Below, piece after piece: positions 1 through 10,490 of a DNA stretch of 64,000 nt. The position numbers were made by a program, and so were the translations under genes. The notes below the pieces were generated by a model, which was given only the letters and a program-made list of their open reading frames with translations, was not told the origin of the DNA and made no database searches. Positions within the stretch are counted from its first letter, which is position 1, and each line of letters starts with the position of its first letter. Source of the DNA: Eopsaltria australis (lineage: Eukaryota > Chordata > Aves > Passeriformes > Petroicidae); NCBI GenBank assembly GCA_034509425.1, contig JAVTVJ010000496.1, forward strand, positions 434,001 through 498,000, read 5' to 3'.

Positions 1-1534
1 TACATAACTTTTGAAAAAACTCAGACACCTTTCCCTACACATGCATGAATCAAATCTCAGAGCTCAGATGCATCCTGGACTTGATATTCGTACTGCTCAA
101 CAGACCCATGCATACACGGCAGGTATTTGTCTCAGGTACTCGGTTCTTACTAAACATGTACATATCAATCCTACTCAGAGCGGAACTGAACAAGATTAAT
201 AATGGACTGTCATTAAGCTTCCTTTTTGTTCTCCATTCTTATGGCTCCAAAAACTGGCTAGGCTCAGAGAATTTGATTTTTTAAACCATAACTGCTGGAT
301 AGGCCAATCACATTCATAACCTGACATCTGGATATTCCATGTTTTCTAACTGTGTTTATCAGCCTGTCATGTGGTTGATGGAATATAACCATTTGCCCAG
401 GAATAGCCCCAAAAGATCAAAGATTGGAACGAAGACTCCCAGCCCTCTACTCTTTTGAACTGGTTTTATACAGCTTATTAGGCGGTTAGTTCCTCATTCA
501 ACTCTGAATGCACAGTGAAAATCAGATGCATAAACATCTTCAAGTCTGTGCATGTCTTTTAATCTCTGCACTTGGTCTGCACATGCCAGCTCCTACATTC
601 AAGTATCTGTTATCCCAGCATGGTATCCCTTTCCCTAATCTATACATTCCTACCAACTCCTACAAGGCAATTACAGTTACATTTCTTTGATGAGTTCTAC
701 TAGTGAAAAAGAGCTGACAGTGACAAAAAAAGGAGAATAAGCAATGACAAACAGCAATGTACATGAAGCATCAGAATCCCATCTCTGAAGTTTAAAACAG
801 AAACCTTGAATTGCAGTGCCACAACCCTAAAATGCAAACTAACTTCTCTTATAAATTTCAGGTAATGTGACAAAATCTAAGTGTGACAAAACTGGAGTGC
901 CTAAATATCTGCCTTAAATTTCAGAAATTTACAGTTAACACTGAATCTTCTTTTTATTTTCGCAGTGAGCAAACTCATCTCATTTTGCACTTGGCCCAGC
1001 ACTGGGCAAGAGGTTGACACAGGTAACTTCCAAAAGTCCCTTCCACACTGAATAATTTAATGGGACAGGAATCAAACAAATCAACAACCAAACAAATCCA
1101 AGAACCCAGAAACACAGACTTTGCTTCTTTTCAAAGGCATGATACATGGTGTTGAATTGAGTAAACTCAGGCATCTGTACCCAGCCGTAAGGAAGCAGCA
1201 TTGCAGAGACTGACTAAATTCCCACTGGATTCCCCAGAAGTATACACTAAGGATTTCTTTACCGAGACTGGATACCTCAAATTCTACTGGGATATACCAG
1301 TGGTGCCTAACGATGCATCTGGAGAGCTACCACAGCTCATTGTGCCATCAGAGAACTGCAGGCTCTTTCCCCAGAAAACTGCAGAAAAGAAGATGGGGGA
1401 GGAATGGAAGTAGAGGGGGAACAGGTAATTAAGACTTGAATTGACCATCCTGGTCATTAGGAGGAAGTGAGGAACAGGCCAAGTAACTACAGCAACCCAC
1501 TAGTGAATGACAGCCACCTGGCTCTATCAGGCTA
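1..1534. other. Unique non-coding DNA, no gene seen
   Basis: AT-rich sequence with no reading frame above about 75 codons and no recognisable protein motif. The small open frames (for example 1201-1413 on the plus strand) lack any family resemblance, have no codon-biased flanks, and end without splice-like context. No structured RNA or simple repeat of note. It may be upstream intergenic DNA or intron relative to the CpG island further on. Confidence 0.6.
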
Positions 1535-1610
1535 TGACAGAATCACTGAATGTTTATAGGGTTGCAAGGAACCTCTGGAGTTCATCTACTCCAGCCTGAA
1601 AGCTTGCTGA
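1535..1610 (-). mobile_element. CR1: Old CR1 LINE 3'-end fragment
   Basis: The stretch starting ACAGAATCACTGAATG and continuing through 'ggttgcaaggaacctctgga' resembles the complement of the 3' end of avian CR1 LINEs, read on the minus strand. Only the terminal 75 bases or so are recognisable and they are diverged, so the copy is old and the subfamily cannot be named. Typical of CR1, which is nearly always 5'-truncated. Confidence 0.6.
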
Positions 1611-4320
1611 GTGGAACACAGGCAGCAAAGAATCAACACTGAGGAAGCTGGAATTTCTTTTCAGTGGGTATTAGAACTGCAAGTGGTGGATTAAAAACAT
1701 CTGTCCCATATTTTCAAGACCACGGAAGCCCATGATAACTGAATCAGCTCGCCTATACAACACTTCCCATGCAGCCAGGACTGCAAAGATGAGGAAGGCG
1801 AAGAGAGAAAGGGATAAACAAGGTGGCACATTCTTCAACTTAAAAAGCTGACATTAATAGCTGAACATGCGTTATATGCCTCTTCATTCAAAGGAAAAGA
1901 AGGAAAGCTTGTGCTCTTTGCCAGAAAAAGGCTGACTTGCCCTGTAGTAATAGAACTTAACTGAAGTTATGCTTGACTGATCTAAGCCAACAAAAGTAAG
2001 ACTACTCAAATGTGTTTCTCTTTCTTAAAATACAAAAACGAAAGCTCCATTGATACTGAACTTAGTATTTCTACAGAACAGTTTATCACTTTACCCAGTA
2101 TCCTGAATGTAAGTAAAGCAATCCCTCAATGAAAGACACATCAAGTCACCAGCATTTTACTGTTAATACATAATTACTGTTCCTTAGATCCATCCTGAGC
2201 CACAGAGCAGACATTAAAACTCCCTTGGTCAGGGTGCCCACAAAGCATCTAAAACTGACAAGGACTGCAACATATAGCACCTGCAACTATCCCAAACCAC
2301 CAGAGGTTCTCAAGGGGAAGCAGGATACTGACCAATTTCTGCTTCCCTTGAAATCCATATAGCCTATAAATGCTCCCTAGAAATAAACTTTCAGGCAACG
2401 TAATAACTTCAGAACTCTTCTAATTCGAAACAAAACTTAGGTTCTTATTTTAGTAGTAGTTCTGGACCTGAGTGCTCAGGGATCACAGTCATACACCATG
2501 GCAGCTTGAGAAGCAGTACACTGAAGTTCCCTAAACACATGGTCTTTCTTGTCCATTGTGTACCTACTGCACCATATACTACAAAGCCTTTTCCACGTTG
2601 ACTGGTTCCTAGTTCAGTGTTTCCTCCAGTCACTTGCATGGAATCTAAGCCAGCAAATGCTTGAATTCATGGAAATTCTATCATGGACTTCAGTGGGTTT
2701 GGATCAGCACAGATGCTTGGAAAAGTCATTAACATAGACAAGCTATCAATCTCCTGTCATTTTACTCCCTCCAAACAAAGACATAAAGATAAAAAATGCC
2801 TTTTATGCAATACCAGAGTATGCTGGATGTTATATGACCATTGCCTACTATACTATCAGAAATCACGAACAGGTTTCCCCTCTAAACACACAACATTCAA
2901 CTGGCAAAAAGCAACGACTCAAAGTAATCTGTCCTACTAGAGGGGGAAAGAATGTGGTTCACTGTCATTACATTAAGACTCTTCAGGCTGTATGCAAAAA
3001 TGTCATAGCAAATCTATAGCATTAGCTGCATTATGTCTTCATCAAGAGTGAGCTCCATATTAGCTCAATTAGGAATTCTGCAGCTCAGTTTAAACATCCA
3101 GATAAGGGAAATGGACAAAAATTCCAACACAGAGAACAGGATATGGCAATCCTTGGTTAAGAGTTATATAAAGATTCTTTTCAGGAGGGACTCCATTAAC
3201 AAATTAATTGATAGCAACTCTCTTACATTAAACTCCCTCTGATTATGCTGATATCAAATGGCAACAGTATCAAAGTACGTCCTCAATACTGACTCTCTGT
3301 AAAACTACTTGAAATTTCTGTGGTAGGTATCCTATAGAGATGAAAAATGAAAAAGTTGTCTTCCTTCTCACTGGACCCCACCCTATTTGGCATCTTCTGT
3401 TATCTCAATTGTCCAAGAGTCTTGAAATAATTTAGCTAAGTGAATATTGTAACAAACACCTCTGCAATCTCATTTAGACTAGAAATAATTTACCAGATGG
3501 AATTCTTTCACCTGGGAAGCTCTGGGAATAAGACAGAAAGCTACTTGGCTTCTGCCTGACAAAGGCTCTTAGACAAGCATTCATTTTGCTCACCTTGAAG
3601 GCCACCACCTTAGATGTGAATCTAATTTTAGTCCCTCACCTTTCTATCCATAACTGGCTTTAAAAGCTTGTTTTCTGTTTACTCTGATGTTTGATTTGCA
3701 CACCACGGTTGAGGAGTCATTTCAAGTTACTTGTAATTTTGCTGCAGGAAAAAGAAGTAGAAATCTAACTACCATACATTCTAGACTGTCCACAGTGACA
3801 TCAGCTTGAAAACTCATTTCATTGGATCATTCCAGGTATTTTGCATTTACAAGCTATTTTTTCCAAATCATTAAATAGATATAGTGACTGATAAAACCAG
3901 ATCTTACTGCAATTATGTCTCTTCGGATGTCCACAGCAGGATCGCTCTTAGGCAGCACAGTGTAATTCCAATAAGGAAAATCCTTCCTATTGTCTGAGTT
4001 GCATTACATGCATATTCCTCCTCCTAGTTAACTCCTTACCTGCCAATCTCCACTAAACTATGATATCACCTTTAACAGAAGCATCCTGCACTCCTTCCAC
4101 ACAAGAGGGGTGGTCAACACAGTGTCTTAGAAAAAGGACTCATTCCAACTATCTATTCTTTATGTCATCCCTCTGACCCCCTACTTCCCTCAACCACAAC
4201 CAAAAAAGGAGAAGTTGGTTTCACATATTTTAGTCTGAAATCCCCCAACTCCCATTATAAAAATGCATTTAAATACCACGCAAGTATTACTTGCAATACT
4301 ACAGCAAGAGGCAGACAGCT
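1611..4320. other. Unique non-coding DNA, no gene seen
   Basis: AT-rich, without a credible coding frame. Open frames at 2445-3242 are 60-85 codons long, overlap each other on both strands, and show no recognisable domain. There is no repeat I can name. GC content rises towards the right-hand end as the sequence approaches the CpG island. Confidence 0.55.
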
Positions 4321-4321
4321 A

Positions 4322-6070
4322 GATTTTGCATTTGCACCTCATCCCCCGAGGGTATCGGGGCTAAGGAGGGAACATCTAACTCAGAAATAGAAGGTTCAGT
4401 ACCTAGTATCTTTTATTTCGGCGTCTGCTATTTCACTTGATCAATAACAACCGCAGTCTCCACCGGCTTCGAGCGGGGACTCACACAGCCGAGCACTCCT
4501 GGACCATCTTCCTAGCAATGGTGACACAGGCGTTGCTCCGAGGAACCCCAAGCCCCCGCACCCGTCCTCCGGCAAGTCTCGCTGCTCGGCACCTCAACAT
4601 TTTCTTCGGTCACTTCGTCAGCAGCCAAGAGGAGAAGCATCCATGGGAAAAATGGCATATTACAAATTTTGCTTTGGGAAGCAGAGCTCGGTTCAGACCA
4701 TTGTCGGGAGCAGGAGGGGGGAGCGGCTCTTAAAGCTCCAGCAGCCCCTTTCGAGCAACAGCATCTTTGCAGCTGGAGGCAAACGATCACAGGGGGAGGG
4801 GGCAGGGCGAAAGCATCTTGCTTTTATCTTTTATGTTTTGTTAAACTTAACTAAGCGGTATCTGACTTCCCCGGTTCTTCGATACCTCCCAGGCTAATTA
4901 TGTCTCTGTGCGTGACTGAAGTCCACCTGCACGCACGACTGCCTGCATGATCAAAAAGCAAACGCGGTTTTCTGCTTTACAGAGAAAAATCCTCTGCCCA
5001 CGGCTCGCCGCTGCCTGGCTGGCACATCGCTGCCTGGCTGGCACCGCACAGAGCCCGCTGTCAGCCGCAGGGAGCCGGAGACAGGAGCGGGGCCAGGAGA
5101 GCCCCGGCCGGGCGGTCACCCACGGCACGTGGCCGCGCCCGGGGCACCGCCGCCCCTCTCGCATCGCCCGGGGACACCGGCACCGAGAGCGGCACGACAG
5201 CGCTACGCTACTACATCCTGTCATTTAAGGAGCTCAGGCAAACGCCACAGCATCTCTTCTAACCGTAGAGCGTAATAAAACGTATCATCTGCGGTAATCC
5301 GACCGTGAGAAAGCAGGGATAAAACCTGCCATAATCTCAATAGTCCGGGCGTGTAATTAATATCACACACTGGGGAACGCCGAGCGCGACAGCCGCTCTG
5401 TGCCCGGGGCCGGAGCCCTGTGCCTGGGGCCGGAGCCCTGTGCCCGGGGCCGGAGCCCTGTGCCCGGGGCCGGAGCCCTGTGCCTGGGGCCGGAGCCCTG
5501 TGCCTGGGGCCGGAGGGCGGGGGTGGAGGCGGAGGGAGCGGCGCGGTGGTGCCGGGCTCGGCGCGCTCCTCGGTGCGGGGACTTCCCCTGGAGCCGCTGC
5601 AGTGGTTTTCACCAGTCCTTAAATAAATTCTGAAGTAATCGCGTCTGCCTTCTCTGCCTCACGCACGCGGCTCCCCAGATGCTGCTGCCGCTGCTTCGCG
5701 GCTCGCTCGGCGTTAATTCCCTCACGCCCACTCCTTAGAAAAAGAAGAAAAAATAAAAAGAAAGAAAAAGGAGAAACCAGGGCGTGACCTGGATGCTGAG
5801 CGGCGCTGCCTCCAGCCTTTACAATTGCTCTGCCACGGCCGTGCGACCCCCGGGCAGCTCGAAGGGGCTGGAGGGGCTGCGGCATCCGAGCCCCCAGCGC
5901 CCCGTCCGCCCAGCGCGGCGGGGCTGCTGCCGCGTCCGGCGCTGCCCCTGCGCCTCCCGCCGCGCCCCTCGCTGCCCGGCAGCGCCGGCACAGGCAGCCC
6001 GAGGCGGCCGGGAGAAGAGGGGTGGGTAGGTGGGACAGTGGTGGGTGTCCGTGGAACCGGGCATTGTGAA
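4322..6070. promoter_or_regulatory. CpG island, probable promoter of an unidentified gene
   Basis: CpG dinucleotides are frequent here and rare in almost all the rest of the window. There is a shoulder at about 4430-4760, a GC-rich block at 5000-5220, and the densest blocks at 5380-5600 and 5800-6060. A CACGTG E-box lies at 5126-5131, and GC-box-like GGGCGG cores occur, for example within the block at 5100-5120. In vertebrates such islands usually mark promoters and first exons. Neither strand offers a reading frame I recognise. The frames that do stay open (5619-6158 minus, 5784-6073 plus, 4898-5228 both strands) are rich in Ala, Arg, Gly and Pro, as expected from translating GC-rich DNA. 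The transcription start and direction cannot be set from sequence alone, and a bidirectional promoter or a wholly untranslated first exon is possible. Confidence is high for the island and low for any particular gene. Confidence 0.8.
5399..5517. repeat. 20-bp minisatellite, six copies, in the CpG island
   Basis: Six head-to-tail copies of a 20-bp unit, TGTGCCCGGGGCCGGAGCCC, start at 5399, 5419, 5439, 5459, 5479 and 5499; the last diverges at its 3' end. The copies are otherwise identical. The one variable position is the sixth base, giving the pattern C, T, C, C, T, T. That base is the C of a CpG, so the change is CCCGG to CCTGG. The unit is not a multiple of three, so every frame reads through it and produces repetitive Gly/Pro/Ala/Cys peptides on the plus strand, which are a by-product rather than evidence of a gene. 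The near-identity suggests recent expansion or homogenisation. Confidence 0.93.
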
Positions 6071-7845
6071 TGAACGAGTACCAGCCGGCGTTTTCAGAGT
6101 GTTTGTTTGAAATTAGGTACAGCCCTATTTGAGGATGATGATGTGCATGTATCATCAACTACTCTAACTTTGTTCTTGCAAAAAATATCTCAGTATTTGT
6201 TTACATTGCTTCCACATAGAAGAAGAGTTGCATCCATGAAGAATTGACTGTGTTTCTTCAGAAGCCTGAAGTCTCTTCGTGTGCTCTGGAAATGTGCTGG
6301 AGAGGGGAGCAAACCACAGCCAGCAGCATGCTGAGACTCAATGATGCTCACTGCTGAGCTGGCTCCACAGGAGATGTGACAGCGTATTGTGGGAAATATG
6401 AATGCACAGAGGATGCACATCCACAGTGAAAGGCAAATAGCTGAAAAGAGTTGTCAACATGGACATTTGAAAACCAGGTGCAAAGAAAATACTGGTGCCA
6501 TGGCAGAGTGTGTTGCCAGACCTCGGCCTTTCAGTGCAATGCACGGGTGAAAAGAGAAAAAAATTAGATAACTTATCCTCTCCACCTGTGCCACTGTTCC
6601 AAGTGGATTTTTGTCATTTCACTTGGTCATTGCAGATCATTATCTTGATTTAATTATCAATGTACAAACCTTTAGAGCAGTTGCCTGCTAATCCCACTGT
6701 AGCTGAGGGCAAGAGCTGTCATCTATGAGATTCTTCTACCGCATGATTATCACAAACCTGAGCTTTGAGTTAGGTGAGTAAAGAAAAAGTAAGCGACCCA
6801 AAAAGCACTTGTTGAGAGCAATCATGGTCCGGAGACACCACCCAGGCTGGCTGATATGAACTTCTTCAAAGGAGACATATCTGATGGGGTTTCTTACATT
6901 ATTTGTTTAAGGGTTTTTCCCTTTCTTTGACATTAAAGATCAGGGTTTGCAGCTTCAAACTCTCTAGAACTCACCACTGTTACTTCTTATAACACATCTG
7001 TATGCATGGAAGTATCACTCTTTTCTAAATATTGATAAAGATGGGTGTCACTGATGACATTCTGCCTTTCTCCCCTTTCAAACAGCATTGTCCCGCTTAA
7101 AGCATTTGCCAGGCATGTGGGAGATCTGTCCGTGTTCACCCAAGGTGACTGTTTTCAGCAGTTACTTTGGAAAATATTCCAGTCCCTGTTCCATGTACTG
7201 GAGGAGGCAATTATTTGCAAGCTGTACAGCAGACAGACCTCCTTCACAGCCATTTGATTTACAAAAATTTGTAGAATAGTCTTGGAAGTCTATTGGCCCC
7301 TCAGCTCCTCATGCCCATCCTCCCTACTGACTTCCAAACATTAAAGCACAAACCCAGCACAGGAAGATTATTATTGCTACTCAGGGTATTGGCATTGCAA
7401 CCCATACTGGTTGACCTGCTGCCCTTACCTCTTTGCAGATTCACAGATGAGTGCTTTGTGGCACCAATTTAAAGAGGAGCCTCCTTCTCTTCAAGCATGT
7501 AGGGGTTTGAGGTCAATAAGATGGAAGAAGAAGGAAAAACTCTGAAGTATGGGAAATGAAGAACTATGAAAAAGCCACAAAAACTGGGATGGAAAAAGAT
7601 GGCTTGGTAATAATAAAAGCATTCTCCCTACAGTAGGGGACATCTTTTGGTAAAACTTAGTTAAGTGGAGAGTATTGATCAAGTGCATATGAGCATAATA
7701 ATAAATTCCATGGAAAATTTAGTAGTGAAAGGTATTTAGTATACTATTCACTAATGAGCTTAAAATCCCCCTGCATGGAATTTGACCACTATATCTCCAA
7801 AGCTTGGTTTTGCTTATCTTAGCTCCAAGTATTATATTAATTCTA
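6071..7845. other. Unique non-coding DNA downstream of the CpG island
   Basis: GC content drops abruptly after about 6080 and CpG nearly vanishes. No frame above about 76 codons and none with a recognisable product. A good match to a splice-donor consensus (GGTGAGTA) sits near 6772, but this short motif is expected by chance in a stretch of this length, so no exon is called. No interspersed repeat recognised. Confidence 0.55.
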
Positions 7846-7895
7846 TTATCTATTATCTGTTATCTATTATCTATATCTATTCTATTATATTAACT
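7846..7895 (+). repeat. Imperfect TATC/ATTATCT microsatellite
   Basis: A run of 'ctattat' and 'tatctattat' units, with some slips, between about 7846 and 7895. It contains no gene and is a typical imperfect tetranucleotide-derived repeat. Confidence 0.75.
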
Positions 7896-8876
7896 CTAAT
7901 AAGTCCATTAATTATCCCAGAAGTATGAAATGCCCTGTTGCTCTGGGGCTTCTGTATTTGAGTACATATGTGCTGGCATCAGGTATTTGAGTAACTGGAA
8001 CTTAGAGCAGATAAATTATGTGGGTGAAGACAGGTAGGAAGAGTACAGTGAGACTGTATTCTTTATTACCTTAGGAAGTCCTCCTTACCATTTGCCAGGT
8101 TACTTTAAAAAAAAAAAATAATCTTACATCAGAAAGACATATCTGAAAGCTCTCTTCTTTCCCTGTGGCAGTGTTGCCATGGGGCTTTCTCGATTGCTGT
8201 CTCCTACAAAGGTAAAGTGGAGAGTGATGAAATCTTTCCTATGAACAGGGTAAAAGAGGACACCACCATGCTCTTGAGGAATAACTCATCATACAGGAAG
8301 CTGAAGACCAACTTGGAAAAGATTTGCTGTTACTTTGAAGACATACAGTGAAAACTAAGAAGTAAGTAATGGTGGCAAACATACGTGTTACAGTCAACAC
8401 AGAAAGAGGGGAAAGTGAATCATACTAATGATGCACCATTTCGATTTTTAAAGCCTTTTAACAGTATGTTGAAGACATAAATAAGGTTTCTGTATTAAAA
8501 CAGAGAAAGGAAAATACGTCTTAGAAATGTTACATAGGAAGAAAGAGAAACCAAAACAAAAAAAGCAGCAATATTTAGAGCTAGTCTTCCCTTGATAAAG
8601 AAGCCATTAGAGACTAAGAAAGAAGAGCAAAAATAAAGTTTAGGAGATCTTGGCTAACATTGGGAAAAATCTAATATTGTGTGAATAAATTACATTCCAA
8701 TGAAATCTGAGTTAGAATTCCAGTTGCATTTATTCACACTTATTTCCCAAAGGTTCTCTGCATATTATCATAGCTTTAAGGTTCCTCTGTAGTTCCTCAC
8801 TTTAAATTGCTTACCTGTTTCAGCTGTGAACTTGATTGCTGCATTTCACTAGAAGACTGTCATAAACCCTATTTTC
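7896..8876. other. Unique non-coding DNA
   Basis: AT-rich sequence with a poly-A run at 8107-8120. No frame long enough to be listed as coding and no known repeat recognised. It ends at the CT/CA microsatellite that flanks the LTR element. Confidence 0.55.
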
Positions 8877-8926
8877 TCTCTCTCTCTTCCACTCTCTCTC
8901 TCTCTCTTTCTCTCACACGCACACAC
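8877..8926 (+). repeat. CT/CA compound microsatellite, left half
   Basis: About 35 bases of (CT)n with small interruptions lead into a short (CA)n ending at 8926. The CA part resumes at 10467 beyond the inserted LTR-like element, so this looks like one microsatellite split by an insertion. Confidence 0.85.
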
Positions 8927-10466
8927 TGTAGTGGTTTTAATTCACCTATTTGAGTTTCTGGCTAAATGTCAGCACATTTACCAAAATTACTTGATTTCTG
9001 TTGTGAGATAAGGAATAATAGTAGGCAAAGTAGGTTTACACTTTAAGGAATATAAAGAGAATTTATTAATATAGACTTAAAATAGGAATAATAATAATCA
9101 GGAATCAGAACAAAACCTTTAGAACACCTTCCCCCCGCCACCTCTTCATTTCTTTCCCACTGACCGTACAAAAGACAACACTTCAACCTGTAGTTAAATT
9201 ATCACCTCTGGAACAGTTATTTTCTCAGCTCCTGTAAGGAGAGAAGTTTTCTCTTGCTCTATCATGTTGGTTCTCCATAGGAAATACAGTTCCTGTGGAT
9301 GTCAGCCTCACAGCAAGCAACTGCCCGGAGGAAAAGATTTTCTTGTTCTAGAAACCCTTCCCACTTCAGTAGCTTTCCCAGGGCTACTACAAATGGACAT
9401 ATGATGGTCATGGAGCTACTTTTATTTGAGGATGAACATTTCTATTACAGCGGCAACGAAATCCCCTTTTCTCCTTATTGCCAACACAAACCTTCTTCTA
9501 TTATTCCCGGGGTGAGGAATTTTTACACAAGAGTCTTAGTCTACTGGCTGTAGCTAGAACATTACATCCCCCTTTTTTAACTCTTTTAGACCATTGTTCA
9601 TCTATTACAGGGTATTATATTATTTGGTATTATAGCCGAATTTATCAACATGTCTTCACACGAAAAGTTTCAGCCATAAGGCTTAAGGCACTCCTCATCC
9701 CCTCCTTCTCTGAATATAGGCTTTGCTACATTCATTAACTTGGAGTCTTTATGTTGTACCATTTGTAGGTGTCTTCATTCCTTTTCTTTCTGTGTGGGGG
9801 AGAACGGATGTTTTCAAGTCCCATCCTGATATTGAAAGAAAACAGTTAATTTGTCTTTCGGCCAGGTGATGGTCACATGATCTCTGCCCACATTGTTCAA
9901 GTGCAGTATGTTCAGCGTTTGAGCTGAGGGAGAGGAGTTCGTCTGTGCCATTCTCCATCCAAGCCCAGGGGCTGGTGCGGCTGTGTCCGAACTGTCCGAG
10001 CTCTCTCTCGTGCTGAGCCGAGCCGCGCCACGGAGCTGACCGGCAGGGCCGCACCCAAGCTGCAAGGGGCCGGCCCAAGCCCTCTCCCATGCCAAACTGC
10101 ACAGAGCCCGGCTGGGCCAGGCCAGGCGGGGCAGAGTCAACAAGGCTCCTTGACTTGGGGCAGCAGAATGATGCCCCTCTCGGCTCGGACGGCTTCCCCC
10201 TCCCCTCCCTCTCCGCACCATCTCGCCCGCTAGCACCGGCCACGTGCATGGGCTGGGCAGACCTCACCAGACGGCACGGAGGGGAGAGAAAACGACATCT
10301 TTCCTCAGTGAACCAGAAGTCTAAAAGAGGACTTCTCCAGGTTTTCTCCTGGTTTTATGAGTTCTGGAGGCAGAAACTGTAATACCTCCTTTTGGGTACG
10401 TTATTTCCGGGTCGCCCTCCTTCTTTTTGTACCGGGAGTTTTTGACTAAGGTTACCCCACCACGCA
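8927..10466 (-). mobile_element. Solo-LTR-like retroviral element, minus strand, 1.54 kb
   Basis: The element begins TGTAGTGGTTTTAA at 8927 and ends CCCCACCACGCA at 10466. The ends are imperfect inverted repeats (TGTAGTGGT against ACCACGCA), with the TG...CA boundaries of a retroviral LTR. It is flanked by the 5-bp direct repeat CACAC (8922-8926 and 10467-10471). The repeat lies in a CA microsatellite, so it is weaker proof than a unique one. On the minus strand an AATAAA signal (9062-9067) lies about 135 bp from the 3' end, as expected for an LTR, and a GC- and CpG-rich block at 9950-10280 could be the promoter part. The sequence resembles ERVL-type LTR copies I associate with songbird genomes, but I cannot name the subfamily. 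No gag, pol or env reading frame is present. Frames at 9749-10267 are by-products of GC-rich DNA. The length is large for an LTR, so part could be a remnant of something else. Confidence 0.72.
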
Positions 10467-10490
10467 CACACACACACAGACACACACACA
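10467..10490 (+). repeat. CA microsatellite, right half
   Basis: CACACACACAGACACACACACA directly follows the LTR-like element. With the CA tract at 8915-8926 it forms the interrupted target microsatellite. Confidence 0.85.

Noticed and set aside
5619..6158. Longest open frame in the window (179 codons, minus strand) as a gene
   Set aside because: It lies in the CpG island, is Ala/Arg/Gly/Pro-biased, ends in low-complexity Phe/Leu sequence, overlaps plus-strand frames, and matches no family I know.
6765..6785. Splice donor GGTGAGTA after the CpG island
   Set aside because: A single short consensus match without an identifiable exon is not enough.
8927..10466. DNA transposon with terminal inverted repeats
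   Set aside because: The inverted match is short and imperfect, TG...CA ends with a 5-bp duplication and a well-placed AATAAA fit an LTR better, and no transposase is present. Not fully excluded.
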